NCBI GenBank assembly: GCA_025766275.1
Contig: JAFKAC010000056.1
Span: 248,001 to 312,000 of the forward strand
DNA: 64,000 nucleotides
From: Lactarius indigo
Lineage: Eukaryota > Basidiomycota > Agaricomycetes > Russulales > Russulaceae
Direction: 5' to 3'
The translations under genes and the position numbers were made by a program. The notes beneath the pieces are model-generated. The model did not search any database. It saw nothing but the letters and a program-made list of their open reading frames with translations, and was not told where the DNA came from. Positions 23,476-35,800 of the stretch are shown here, one piece after another. Numbering within the stretch: the stretch's first letter is position 1; every line of letters starts with the position of its first letter.

Positions 23476-25632
23476 CTAGTCCAGATCATCGAGTAAGTCC
23501 TCCAATTTACTAAAATCGAGTGACCCTAGACCAGTGACCTATTTAGCCCAGAGAGTTAGTCAATGTTGCAAATGAAGAAACACAAGCCCGCCGGGACTCA
23601 CAGGATCCCATCCAATGATGGCCGGGAATCCATCAGTGCCGCAGCCCGGGTTCGAGCCAGACGTGATATCATTGAGGCCCCTGAGACCACTGTCGGGGTC
23701 GTACAGCCAGTAATTGAGGAAGCCGAGAGGAGTCTTGCCCTTCGAAAGTCGATAGTCATTCAGTAACGCGACAATGCCCGCCACGGTCTGTACGTCAGCA
23801 GTCAGCAGTGTGATCGAGGACCCCGGGTGAACTGCGGAGAGAGGGAGTGGGGAAGTGTGAAAAACCCACGGGCGTTGCGCAGCTCGTGCCATCCTTGTGC
23901 ATAAATTCCCCGTCAACGATGATCCCACAGTGGAACGCCTGCGCGGCGATATCGGGATAGCCGCGGCCCTCAGTGCTAGATAAATTACAGAGTAAGAGAT
24001 TGGGACAGGTCCAGCCAGGGGGCACACCTGTAGAAACCATTATACCGGTTGCCAATGATGTAGAGGTAGAAGGGCACTGCGAAATCTTGGTAGTCCGGGC
24101 GCGGAAAGATGTTCGAGAAGCCACCACCAGAGATGCTCGCTGCAATCTCAGGGGTGTGGCTCGTCGTTCCGCCCACGACAGTGAGCCAGGGACCTATGAA
24201 AGCGCGGTAGCGAGGTGAGCGACTCGTCCCTGAGCGCTGAGCTTGTGTACTTGAAACAGACGAACAAACACTACACATACAGGATGCTGGGAACAAGGGG
24301 ATAAATTGGACACGATGATTGCCGGAACTGTCCTTGACCAGGCAGTCCCCATCGCCGACGCCGTCGTCTCCACTCGAGTAGAGGACGCTGACCCCACGCA
24401 AGCCGAGCCGTGCGAATAGTGTGCACGCGGTCGTCGCATAGTCCAGCGGAACCTTCACCTCGTCGATGCCGTACGTCGTAGAGAGTGTCTGCGGGATGTC
24501 CTCCAGGTCGACCACGTAGTGGAGCCAGTTCATGAGCGCATCGTCCCAATTTCCGCCGACGCTGTAGAAGGTGTTGCGGGTTGGGTATGACATGGCCTCG
24601 GCGTACTGAATGCTGAGGCTTGATTCGATCCCGGGTTCTGCCGAATCGTACTCCCCACCGTTAATCTGCAGGACAGTGAAGAACGCGTCTTCCCCGTCTG
24701 TGCGAAATTCCTCCATGAATAGTTCCAGGTCCTGCGGGCTCGGGTAGTCCCCGTTGAAGCCCACGATCCCAAGCGCGTTTCGGTCCGCCGCCTTGGGCTC
24801 GTAGCCCAATGTGTTGTACAGCCAGCGCATGTACGACGGTGCGACGTCGTCGTCATCGTCATCGTCGTCACCTCCGTCACCGTCACTGCCATCGTCGCCT
24901 ATAGACGTCACCCTCGCGAGCTCCTTAGACTCCGGCTTTGCCTGTGCCTCTGTGACGCCACCGGGGCGCATCCGGGGTGCCTGCCGCTGCGTGCGTGGAG
25001 GGCCAAAGTACGTCGTCGGCGTGATGGTTTGTACGTGTGTGTGCAGCACATCTGGGAGCGCGTAGCTGAGCGTGCGGAGAATGGTGTCGTTCGTGTCAAT
25101 GTGCCGGTAAAGTTGAAACGATGCACCGAGGAGATTGTCCGCTTGGGACAGGGGCAGGCCTATGAGCTTCAGCCAGTTGCCGCTCTGTGTCACTGAGAAA
25201 GAGGAGAGCACGCCGTGGTGCTCAAGCCAAGAGCGGACAAGCTCGAGCGTGCCTGGATGTGGCGCGAGGAGCTTGGAGACTTGGTCCTTTGACAGATGCG
25301 CACCATATCTGCAACGGAGCAGCAGCACAGGTGAGTACATACATGGGTAGAGTTGTGGTAGAGAGGGCGCACTTTGGATGCCTGGGATTGCTGACATTGT
25401 GAAGCGCATCGATCACGACATCCTCGTTGTTGGGCTTGAGAGCAATGCGGAAGTCTATCGTGGTGCCAACAGGCGGGGCTCCCAGGCTCTCCCATTCGAT
25501 TGGGACAGCCTTCCATGCATGCTTTATGTGCATGTCGCCCCAACCTGGTGCGGCCGGTGTCGTGAGATTACCGAGGGACCCTGTGATGAGGTTAATGAGG
25601 ACAGAGAACACAGAGAACAAGCAGTAGGGCAT
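23476..25632 (-). CDS. Sedolisin-family (S53) secreted protease
   Basis: Secreted serine-carboxyl peptidase related to fungal tripeptidyl peptidases that work at acid pH. Six exons: 25373-25632, 24281-25308, 24028-24193, 23870-23975, 23602-23787 and 23476-23538. Introns are 64, 87, 52, 82 and 63 nt, and the product has 602 residues. It has a signal peptide (MPYCLFSVFSVLINLITGSLG) and an activation propeptide with KYGAHLSKDQV near 87-97. An unusual Asp-rich linker lies at about 224-241, followed by the catalytic domain. SSGDDG near 400 supplies the oxyanion Asp, and DGTSCATP near 515 the nucleophilic Ser. The Ca-site stretch NDITSGSNPGCGT is followed by GWDPVTGLGS. The Glu of the catalytic acid pair is present (Glu315), but the usual Asp four residues later reads Ser319 (GIESSLSIQY where ExxLDxQY is expected). 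Activity is therefore doubtful or altered. Confidence 0.88.
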
Positions 25633-26441
25633 GAGTAGAGGCCACGATATAGCGAGACGTTAGGCCCCTTGAGAAGTCTCCTGGACTGAGAGCTCTAAAG
25701 GCTGCGACACTGAAAAAAGAAACGCTCTTACTGAGAGGGAGCCTTTATTTCAAGTCGCAACTCAGCCCTAGCCTGAGGGCGGCCGTGTCATAATGGAGGT
25801 AGGAGCAACCTTCCAGTTTCCTTTTTTGCTGAGCGATCTATTAGATCGTCGCAAAATCGGGACGTGTTTATTATTGGAACCTGAGTGAGGTAGGCCTGAG
25901 GCATCATCGTTGCTTGTGTTGTTTACACATCGTTTACCCGGGAAAAGCGGCCCGGTCCGTGACGCTCTCAGAGACTCGGAGTGCCACAGTGGCAGGGCCT
26001 CATTTGGGAACAATAATGGCACCCTTCGAGTTGGGCTACATGGGAGAGGTTTCAAGAAATCACGCGAGAATCTCTCATATACGTAGGTGTGGGCCATCAC
26101 TAAGACTGGTGAGATAAAAGTGGGTCTTCGAGAAAGTGGGTGGGCGATAAGGGCTTAGACTTGACCTGGACAACAAGCTGGACAAGGTACATGCCAGTGC
26201 GTGCTTGAGTGAGTGTATGAGCCCGCGCAAAACGCACGTTCTACGGCTCGCACCGTTGTTCGCATAATAAAAACGCTCTCGCATTGAAGTGCATTCAAAG
26301 TCAAAGTTGAGTCGCTTAGATGCAAATGCCATTCCTAAGGTCATTGTAATCAAATCTTGAATCAAACAGCACTTACTAGTAGACCTTTCTACTGGTACAT
26401 GACCGTACATCGTATTTTCGCTATTCATCTAATCACCAAAT
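25633..26441. other. Intergenic, nothing recognised
   Basis: Upstream of the sedolisin start and downstream of the tyrosinase relic. No supported gene or repeat. Confidence 0.4.
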
Positions 26442-27213
26442 TTAGGCCGGGTCTGACCACGCACCTCCCAGGCGACCTTGGGTAATGTCACGGCAATAAG
26501 TCGGGTCTTCATCGGCCGAGAAGTCCGCGGCCAGCTCCAAGGTTAAGCAGGTCCCCACAACGACGACTTCCAAAGATAAGAGTCTATCGGATGCGATCTC
26601 AGACCCGTCAGTCCGAATGGGATAAAAGAGCGTGAGGGACCCAAAAGTCAAGGACGATGCAACGAGAGCACCCCTTGCACGCGCCAATGGATGTTGCTTT
26701 TCAGATAGTTGACAACGGCGTCGAATTCGAACAAGCAACAAGCCCACAGGAAGGATCGAACTCAACTGAGTCGCAGTGGTCGAGTCGGGGTGCACACCCT
26801 CGATCTCGATGTCCACCTGACCGCGGCAGTTCGTGCACTGGTCCGCCGTGCTGTTCACAAACACCACGTGAGTGCCAACGAGTTGGGGCTGAAGCGCTGA
26901 AGCGCTGATGTCCTACGCGTCTGTCGGTACGTCGCCCAGGAAGACGAGCACCCCAAAGCTGCGCCCGAGGTTGTACTCCTTGAAACACATACGGGCCATC
27001 CAGTCGTTGATCTGCAGCAGAGACTCGGAGGCCGCAGTGTGAAAAGCAGTGTGGCCACCTGGGTGAGCTCTTCACAGGCCCACAGGCGTCAAAAAGCCCA
27101 AAGAAAGTCCCTCCATACAGATCATCGATGTAGGAGGCGACCTTATTCCCAACGGAATCCCGATTTTCCAAGGATACGTGCACCAGAGGCTGCTCGTCGT
27201 CTTGAGAGCGCAA
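26442..27213 (-). pseudogene. Tyrosinase C-terminal relic
   Basis: Scattered over three minus-strand frames are blocks collinear with the C-terminal lid domain of fungal tyrosinases (monophenol and diphenol oxidation, melanin synthesis). In order they are NLGRSFGVLVFLGDVP, LVGTHVVFVNS followed by CTNCRGQVDIEIEG, a block NYLKSNIHWRVQG in another frame, SLEVVVVGTCLTL, and DITQGRLGG near the end. The frame changes at least three times and a TAG follows FLGDVPTDA near 26920. A tiny duplication of GCGCTTCA lies at that break. The copper-binding core (CuA and CuB His motifs) is absent, so only the 3' end of the gene remains. The N-terminal part of the relic (DDLYGGTFFGLFDA) may be the linker before the lid. 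Assignment rests on block order, not on an alignment. Confidence 0.7.
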
Positions 27214-28173
27214 GAGGCTCAGTATTCGTTTTTTTTTTTCTCGACAAGATGTTAGATAGCAAAATATAGTAACTAGGTTACCTAACAGTCCTAACTAACA
27301 CGCTAATGTGATGCTCAAAAACCGGGAAAAATGCTTTTGTGCACACCCATCTGACGGATAGTCTGGGACACAAATGCGAACTTTGGGGGTCAGAATCTAC
27401 TATCCACTCAAAAATCGCATTTCGATTTAACTAGTTAACTGGTAGGTCGCAGTACCTCTTAAGGGCATTTTCTGGGTGTTTTTGACAACATCTATGTAAT
27501 AGTTTTCTTCTTCGGATGATTTCCGCGCTCGACTCCCCTCAGGAAGGGGTATGTGGAAGGCTAACGCCCTCAGGGTAGGTATGAGGAGGATGTCCTCTGG
27601 GTATGTATGAGGTAGTGTTCCTCTGGGTATGCGTGAGGTGGTGTTCCTCATGGTATACGCAGGGGGGGAGGGCGTCTGGTGTGGAAAAAACTGACCATGG
27701 TAGTGGTTGCGGTTCAACCCCGCCATCGAGGCCCTGTATTCGGATCGCGGCCTAAAAACAGAGGAGAGCGGCGAAGCGCGGCCCGGAGAAAGTGGCGCTC
27801 AGGCAAACGCATAAATGTACGGGCGAACGTGAGCAAGAACAGAAAGCATAGAAATAGCAGGAAAGCAACAGCAACTGAACAACTGAAAATAGTGATTTCG
27901 GGTAGAGGCACGCAGTCAGGCCTGGTACGTGTCAGGTCAGGCTACATTCGGTTTCAGCTGCAGATCCCTCATCTCATATCACCACGGAAGTACCAGGTCT
28001 CTACTTATAACGTCTACTAGGTGCTATTGAAGCTGGTTTACTATACATACTTTTTTTTTTTATGTTTGTAACACAACTGTTGCATTCGTTGGTATATATT
28101 TACAATGGTTAGATGAATACACTTGAAAAAGTCCCCAAAAATCATAAACGCCTGGCCATCTTACCAGCTGACG
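27214..28173. other. Intergenic with a short tandem repeat
   Basis: About 960 bp without a supported gene. At about 27595-27660 there are two and a half imperfect copies of a 26 bp unit (CTCTGGGTATGTATGAGGTA...). A T-run lies near 28051. Long pyrimidine and purine tracts make the open frames here unreliable. Confidence 0.4.
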
Positions 28174-30081
28174 TCACCCAAGGACGTGAACGTCAAAAGA
28201 CAAAATCTCGGTCTCGTCGTCTTTGCTGGTCTGGAAAACAAAGAAAAGTATGTCACCTCAATATCGTCGCCGCCACACGAGGGCCCGGTGCGGATCGACA
28301 CCAAGGCAAAATTAAGAATTAAAAAAGAGAACGCACCTCTAGCCCCAAAATCCTCTCCTCGTCGATCAAGACCCCTTCATACCTGTATACATTTTGCGTC
28401 ACGGTCTCGATGTATGGCAGTGCTGACCGCACGTCTTCCCTGAACACGCTTCCCGCCAGAATCATAGCCTCCGCCGCCTTGAGGACCTGCCAGTTCCCAT
28501 TCTGGAGCTCCCACGAACCACCGTCACACTCCTGCAAAAGCCGTCCGCGTGTATCTTCGCGCGCCAGCGCGGCGCGCACGGCGTACGGGTTAAAGTCGCG
28601 CACTATGATGGGAGCCGGCACACGCTGCTCCATCGTGACAGCGCGCTGGCCGGAGGTCGTCGTGATCCAGCGCATCGAGGCGGGATCGGATTCGAACCAG
28701 CGCGTCACGGGGACGCCCCACGCCGACCACGGCACCTCTGTGGGCTCAGCGCCAGGAGCAGAGCGGAAGGGTGCGCAGGCACGCTGCGCGGGCGGGATGA
28801 GTGCTATGAGAGCGTGGCGATGCACGACAAACGCGAATGGACGCATCTCGGGGAAGTGGAACTGCCCCGCGTACGGGTTCGCGTCCTCGATCAGCAGGTT
28901 GAAGAGGACGATAGCGTCTGTCGCCTTGTCGCGGAACGGTCGGCTTGAGGGTGCTGGGATGTGGAGGGGAGTGGAGCCGGTGGGGTTAGGCTCGGCGCGA
29001 CAAGCGAGACGGACGATCGAGGCATGTTCGACGAGCGGTGGGAGGCCTAGTGTGCATAGTGTAACGAGGAGCGGAATGTCATCGTCACTTCCATCGACTA
29101 CGATCCTGACGATTTCGAGAGTATTTTGGAGGAGGTTGGGAATGACGAGCGTGTCCTCGGTGAGGAAACTGAAATAAGAGTAGGCACCCCATTCGGAGGA
29201 GCGCACCTAGACAAGCGAATTTTAAGAACGAGAAAGGGAAGTGGCGGCGAGAGGAAGACCTACGTAATGCGCCTCACCCTTTTTCCAGCGCAATAGGAAG
29301 AACATATCCTCGCTCGCGCCCCGCTCCCACGGGAACGTGATGAGGAGAGCGAGGTATTCTCCTACAATATCGATCAAAACGCCGCAGTCACCGAGAATCA
29401 GACTTATTGAGGCTATGAAGATGATGGGTTGCTCGGCAAGAGGATGAGGCTGGCCTGTGGAAAAGCTGAACAATCGAATTTCCAGGGTATGATATCTGTC
29501 GATCGGGCCATTCTTGTCCGGTTTCCTTTTCTAGATGTCAGTTTGTTCGACGAAGTGAAAGCAGGAAATACGCACGCCGTCAGAGTCGCGATAAGATCGT
29601 GCTCGTGCACCGCCATGCCGATGTCCAGGATCTGTATCCCGAGATCGGTCCCTTGCCACTCCATTTTTTGATCCTCTGTACTTGAGAGAGATGGAAGGGT
29701 GAGATGGGAGTACCCAATGGTCGGTCGACGGCTGGCGCTGTGGAGCCTCGTGCCGAGTAAGAACGCCCCACCAGTGAAGTCGTAGATGCCCGTCGACTCA
29801 AATGGGACGATCACTTGCACAGATTTACGAAAGTCGAGGTTCGCCCACGCCTCCTCCCGCCTCTGCAAAAGAAGGAGGCGCTCTGGGTAAGAAATGCCAG
29901 GACGTAGGTCGTCGCTGACGCCAAAACGCTCCAACTGGACAAGATAACGCAATGCGGTGTCTTTGCATACACCGCACAGCGTGCGACACGTCCTCTGGCA
30001 CGATATAATGTCATGGGGCTGAAGGTATAAGATTATTGAGACGATGAGCTCTGGTGGGATATCGAGCAAAGTAAGAGCCAT
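28174..30081 (-). CDS. F-box domain protein
   Basis: Four exons, 29572-30081, 29264-29530, 28337-29206 and 28174-28230, with introns of 41, 57 and 106 nt, all in phase, give 567 residues. The N-terminus is a clear F-box (LLDIPPELIVSIILYLQPHD, then SCQRTCR), the Skp1-binding module of SCF ubiquitin ligases. The rest resembles the large Agaricomycete F-box family whose C-terminal part forms beta-rich repeats. The landmarks TGQPHPLAEQP, a WKKGEAHY exon end, and the terminal short exon EILSFDVHVLG fit this family. The substrate is unknown. The ATG at 30081 (MALTLLDIPP) is preferred because it places the F-box at the extreme N-terminus. In-frame ATGs exist upstream. Intron 1 is short and its donor (GTATTT) is weak, so that junction is the least certain. 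Confidence 0.82.
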
Positions 30082-30352
30082 CTGCCAAGTTCCAACACGC
30101 TCAAGTCGCACTGGCATGGCCCAGACCGCACTTAAGACCATCTCACGGGAACCGGTCCGCCGCCCCGTCAAAGAGAACTCCCTTTATTTTTGGTAGCAGA
30201 CAGCAAAAGTCCACACGAGCGGTACACGAGATGTATACAACGGTGTAAATAAGCCAATGAAAGTGAATATATTGTTCTATAGTCCGCGCAAAACCCTTAA
30301 ACGAATGTCCAGGGGTAAAGGTTATGAAGAGACGAAGTGGATGAGTATCATA

Positions 30353-32891
30353 TTATGTGTTCCCAGTCGTGTTGACAAACGTATTGTATAAGGGGCAGAG
30401 ATTGTCCCACGCAGCTGCAGCGATGTCGTTAGTCGCTGTGTACTCCCCAAAATTACTGTACGCACTGGTGTGGATCTCAGTGGATGACACATCCGGAACA
30501 TCTTCGGCGAAAACAACCGCAAGACCCCTAGAGCGTAGAAACAGTCGGCATTAGCAACAGAACAAAATAAAGGTGAGGATAACGTGCGTATTCAAATGCC
30601 AGTCGATGTGGCAGTGGAGGAACCACGGTCCAGGGTTGTCGGTGGTGAACCGGATGGTGACCTCGTCGTCTGTGCCAGTGCCAATGCTTACGACGTCGCG
30701 CACGACGGGGTTGACGAAGTTGTAGGACGTGTTCCCGGCGCTACGGACAACGTGGAACGAATGCTAGTAGGTGCAGTGTGAGCGCGCGAAAGGCAACTGC
30801 TATGCATCAGATACTTACACCGTGCAGGTGGATGGGATGCTAAGAACGGAAGGGTAATTAAGAACGGAAACAAAGAAGCAGCAGTCCTTGCGCTCACCGG
30901 TCCAGCGAGGGCAAATGCGGGAATTGTGAGCTCGACACTCTTGTTGGCATCGAGGCCATAGATGCTGCCTGAGGGAAGGAGATCCGAAGCATTCTGCGTA
31001 CCGCTCAAAATCTGGAGCAGGACCGGGACGGAGGGGGATACGAAGGAGACACCGTTCACAGCGAATATGCCTGACGCCTAGTCATTGGGGAGAAGGTTAG
31101 CAGGTGCTCACCCACATAAGACGAGTGTTTACTCACGAACGAAATATTCAAGCTGATATTGATGTCGGCGCCTCCAGCAGTAGCATCTCCAGGCTGTAAT
31201 TCAGGGTCAGTAACCACCAAGACAAAGCGAAGCACCCCGAGGAGACTTACAACACCAGCCGGCGAGAGCGGCTAGGTACAATAATTTCAGTGCTGCAAGA
31301 CATGTGATGTAGCATCCGGACGCACGTGGAGATTGTATTCTGCGAGTGGCGCCGAGCTTGTTGGGATGTTGGTTGTGGGGTCCGCCGTGGGATTTGCGTC
31401 GTCCGCGCCGTCATAGCGGAGGATGGCCAAATTCGTGAAGTTAGAGAAGTCCTTACCCGCAGGCAAAGCGCGCATCCCTGTTGACACTGAGTCAGACAAT
31501 AGCTATTTCTATCGGAATTGAATGACTGACAATAGTTGGCGACGGATTGGTTGGCGTTAAGCTATACAAAACAATCATGAAGCCATCTTCGTGTTATAAA
31601 TTAGCTGAGCCACTTACGACAAAGGAATAGCGTTGGCCTTTTAGAGTCGGTAAGCCACTTAGACGTTAATAATTTGGTGACAACGTACCAGCGAATATTT
31701 GAATCGAGTCAACTACCAGAGGCTCGGTGCTTTGGCCATCGGCCTCAATGACAGTCATGGTATGGTTGTCGATGGAGAACGTGAAATTGGGGTCACAAGA
31801 GATAGAAACCAGGCGGAATCGGTAGCTGTCAGAACGTAAGTTTTGTGTTCGTGAGGTGAGGGGCTAGGGATGACTGACCGCTTGCCCTGAGTGACGTTGA
31901 CCACGGCAAGGTCAGATTCTGGTCCGCCAGAATAGCGACCTAGTCCATTGATCAACGTAGCGTTGGGTGCACTAGAGCAGCCTCAGTTACAGTCATGACA
32001 TCATAAAGAAAGCCAAAGAGCTCACGGGATAGCCGGCGCATTCGTAGAGAGATAGTGATACCTAGATTCGGTCAGCTTCAATGATGAGATCACAGACATC
32101 GGCAATAAGAGCTAACCAATCCGCAAGGGTGATGACAGTGGATTCTGTTTTAGGTGAATTAGTCCCAAACTTTATCACACCACCTTGAGTCTCGCTCACC
32201 ATCATCGACATCATACAGACTGGCATGGGGGTCGTCTGGGTCATAGACAACCAAGGCACCACGTAGCCCATCGCAATACTGGTTCAGGAAATGGCTGTGG
32301 TACCAGAACGTCCCCTGCGGATTGTGGTGAATCAATTGACCGAGACCACATGAAGCGGCAGATGTATTACCGCCTGGTTCAGTGCCTGGAAGTTATAGAC
32401 GAAGCTGTTGTTTGGCACGATGGGGCACTGGGTAACAAATGAGGGGCCATCGACGTAGTTTGTAGTTTGTTGGAAAAGGCCGTGCCAGTGCTATGGAAAG
32501 GCGTTTGGTAGGGTCGGTTGAGCAGGAGAGGAAGACGCACGACCGAAGTCCCCACGTTCATAGACGTGTCCGTTAACAGGTCAGTGACATTGATGGAGAA
32601 TTGGTCGTCCTGAAATTATTATTTTAGTTGGTCGCGCGAGTGAGTTCTGAGATTACTCTAACCTTGTTCCCTTGGATCAAAGGTCCAGGGAAAGTACCAC
32701 CGGCAACCACAGTGCTATGGCTATCAGTCAATATCACACCTCGCAACGAATGCAAGAAGAACGAACGAGCGGCTGAACCCATCCGGAGCAAGATCGGCGT
32801 TAGAGATCTCAAGGACGGCCGTGGGGCCGATGGCGGCGGAGACACGCTGAGAGGCAACTGCGAGCAAAAGAAAAGACAAAAGATTGTTCAT
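30353..32891 (-). CDS. Secreted laccase (multicopper oxidase)
   Basis: Benzenediol:oxygen oxidoreductase that oxidises phenols and reduces O2 to water, secreted and usually linked to lignin breakdown or pigment formation. Eighteen exons (first 32767-32891, last 30353-30527) close in phase over 17 introns of 50-60 nt and give 535 residues. Seen are a signal peptide ([19 protein letters not shown]), copper motifs HWHG (83-86), WYHSH (126-130), HPIHLHGH (413-420) and HCHIDWH (469-475), and [18 protein letters not shown] near the N-terminus. The residue ten after the type-1 Cys is Leu, usually associated with low or medium redox potential. Very small exons are 20, 21, 21, 28 and 31 nt. The last intron (30528-30587) has a GC donor (AC|GCACGT). 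No GT in the area gives the right phase. The conserved order and all ligands argue for a functional gene. Confidence 0.95.
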
Positions 32892-35800
32892 TGTAAAGAG
32901 TGGAATTGGTGGAGCGAAAGGCTGGGTAGTAGAAGGGAGGGCGATGAGGCCAAAAACCCGCAGCTTGAGGCAATTTATATGTGTGACCGGCGGCTGACGG
33001 CTGGGACCTACATATTTTGCGAAAACAGTCCGTAAGGTGGTTATTCCAGTGAACCCCGTGCGCGCAGAATCCTAGCATCCTAGCGCTCCAAGATGTCGGA
33101 AATGAATTTCCAATAATTACAATGTTCCCAAAGAAAGGCACGATCGGGTCGAACCACGCTGTCTCACGGCAACGGTGTGTAAATCAACTGCGGCACGATG
33201 GGACAGTACCAATTAAATTAGCATCGAGAGATACACGTGAGGTGGTATCACAACGAGCGCTAGGAATTGGACTGCGGAACTCCACGACGGGAGCGATCAA
33301 CCCGGAAGTTTCAACGAAGGCTACTTAGCCTGCCAGTGGTCCCATTTGCGCATATTTTTGGTAGAGAGACAGAAATGCTCCGACGAAGAGCTAAATTAAT
33401 TCCGAGCTTGAGTTACATATAATGGGACAGAAGCGGCTTGACGAGCAGTGCTCGCCCGCCCGAGGGAATGAGATGGGTCTGAGGAAGAGAGGTCAATTTA
33501 AAAATTATGTAATTTAGTAGGAAACGGGAATAAGGAGTCCAAACCCCGACCTGTATTATCTATTAATTTTATGTTATCAGCTTGTCCTGCAGTAAGTTAA
33601 TAATACTGTACTTCTTCAAGAGGGATACTGTATCTCCCAATGTGTTCTTCCGTATTTTTGCCCACACGGAGAAAAAACCCCGATTGGTCATCCTAAGACC
33701 CGAGAGAACAGCCATTCTGTTGGTCACAGTAAGTTACGGTAACTACTTGTGCAAATACAGACACTTCCCTGCGATCCCTAGCAGATGCCTTGTTCAAAAT
33801 CTAACCCGAGCTGGTGCTAGTTGCTGCGCAGTCGTTGTTCCTAAATCTGTCAACAAGGGCTTCTACTCACACCCGTCCTGTACTAAAGTTCCTGTTGTCT
33901 CAACGCGCGATAACTCAATGCAAGGCGCGAACTTGAAGCCGACGATCTAGGCCTTCGTACAGTATGGAACTTCCCGGGCCGTGCCACGTCAACTTGTCAC
34001 AGCAAAGCCGAAGAAGCTCTCTGAGATTTCTTAGCGGCCTTTGTGGGACTCGGGTTCAAAATTTCCGTGGAGTACTCAGTGATCTATCAGAATCACCAGA
34101 CTATCCATCGTGCGACGCATACGAAACCCCAGCTGGTATTAGAGATGGCGCTTTGCGCATCACTCCGGGGGGCGGCTGTAATTGCTTCTGCGACTCAGGC
34201 TCCTCGGGGATACTGTGACTCAGAGTATCAGGGAACCACTGCTGGCTCCTTTGTGTGGGGGAGCTGACCAAGAATACCCTTGATTCTCTCCTTCTCTACA
34301 GATGCGAGAGTCGTGGGAGACGTAACTTAGTGTAGGCCTGAACCGATTTCCCAACACCCGACCTTACCATAAGGCATGCCACATTGAAAACCAATTTCAG
34401 TAATTCGAGGTTTTAAAAACTCGAAAATATTTTATGTCCCTTATATGCAATAAGGTTTGCAACCCGATCTTACACCGACGGTGACTTGAACTTGAAGCTT
34501 GAAGCCTCTTCATACCTTCGTAAACAAGAAAGAAGCCTTCGGCCCAGCAAGTCACCTGTATGACCAAAAGCATTTGACAAACTGGAAAACTGGTGATTCT
34601 CAGATGCCGCTACGGAATCTCCGTCGACATCCTTCATGCATCGTGGTTCGGGTTCATGACTTGATTCGCTCATCCGCATACAAAATTCTCAGGAAAATTC
34701 TCCTGTTTCCATGTTGTAGTGTCAGCTCAGGGTGCCCTTATTTATTTTTTCTGAACTGAATCAAACGACTGCTTATCGGAAAGCTATACTTGTCAACCGG
34801 AAGCACCATCTGCCTACCGTAGAATACTCGGGTGGCTACTTTGAGTTTGAGCCACGCTAAATCGGCATTACCATCACATCTCAGGCTATATCCATATGAC
34901 CTGCTCTGGGTAGCACCTCTCTCGCGTTCTGTCCCTTACCCAGAATCAATAAGTCAGATAATTATCACGCGGAGGACGACTGACTACCGTCCTCCATAAG
35001 CCTAGAATACAGTACCCTCCCGCTAGTTTTACTCGCAGCGAGCGCAACATATTTGACTCCCGATTTTTTCCCAGCGCGCCACGCAAGGACTTCTGATATC
35101 CCGTCATGTCGCTATTCTGGAGAGGTGGGCCATGTCTCCGCGGCGCCCGTGTCTCATCCGAGGCATTCGGCTACATAACCTCGGGGTTATCTCGAACCAC
35201 CGTTCGGTGCTCCCATTGGTTCCGTGTCCCGGTATCCCCAATCGTCGGCTCCGTCTCTCACCCCTCTCGTACGTATACGTATAGTACAGCGCAGGTGGGG
35301 GATATTTTGGTGCACTCCCCCTCGTTCTTTCAGTCGCATCTCTCTCGCACTCGTTCCGTTCCGCTCTCGTCCCCACTGTCGTGGCGCGCTGTGCGACCCC
35401 AGCCAACCATTTTCACGCATCTGCGCTCTTCTGTTGGTTTGATCTCGGTTCAGCAGAGCAGCTTTTTCAGAGCCCCTGGGCCGCTGAGCTTCCCCATTAC
35501 TGTGCGCAGCTCCCAGTTACATTTGCGGGGCCCGATGCTTCGTATGATCTATGATAGACATTGATAGTAGTTTGCCTGTGAAACATCTACTGCGGAAAGG
35601 CACACGACGCCCGTGAACGATCTTGGAGGGTTTTGTCTGACGATGGACGTCCTTCCCACCGCCAGCGCTTTGTACCCTTGTTTGTACCAACCCCGACGCA
35701 AACTGACCCTTCGCACGCCTTGCTTCCTTTTTTTTCTTGTTGTGGAGCTACTTGCAACGTCCTTGGCATCATCTGAGGGACCCTGAATTATCGTCTAAAT

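Noticed and set aside
35106..35564. 152-codon plus-strand open frame
   Set aside because: Ser/Pro/Arg-rich translation without motifs, overlapped by an equally long minus-strand frame. Pyrimidine-rich sequence explains both.
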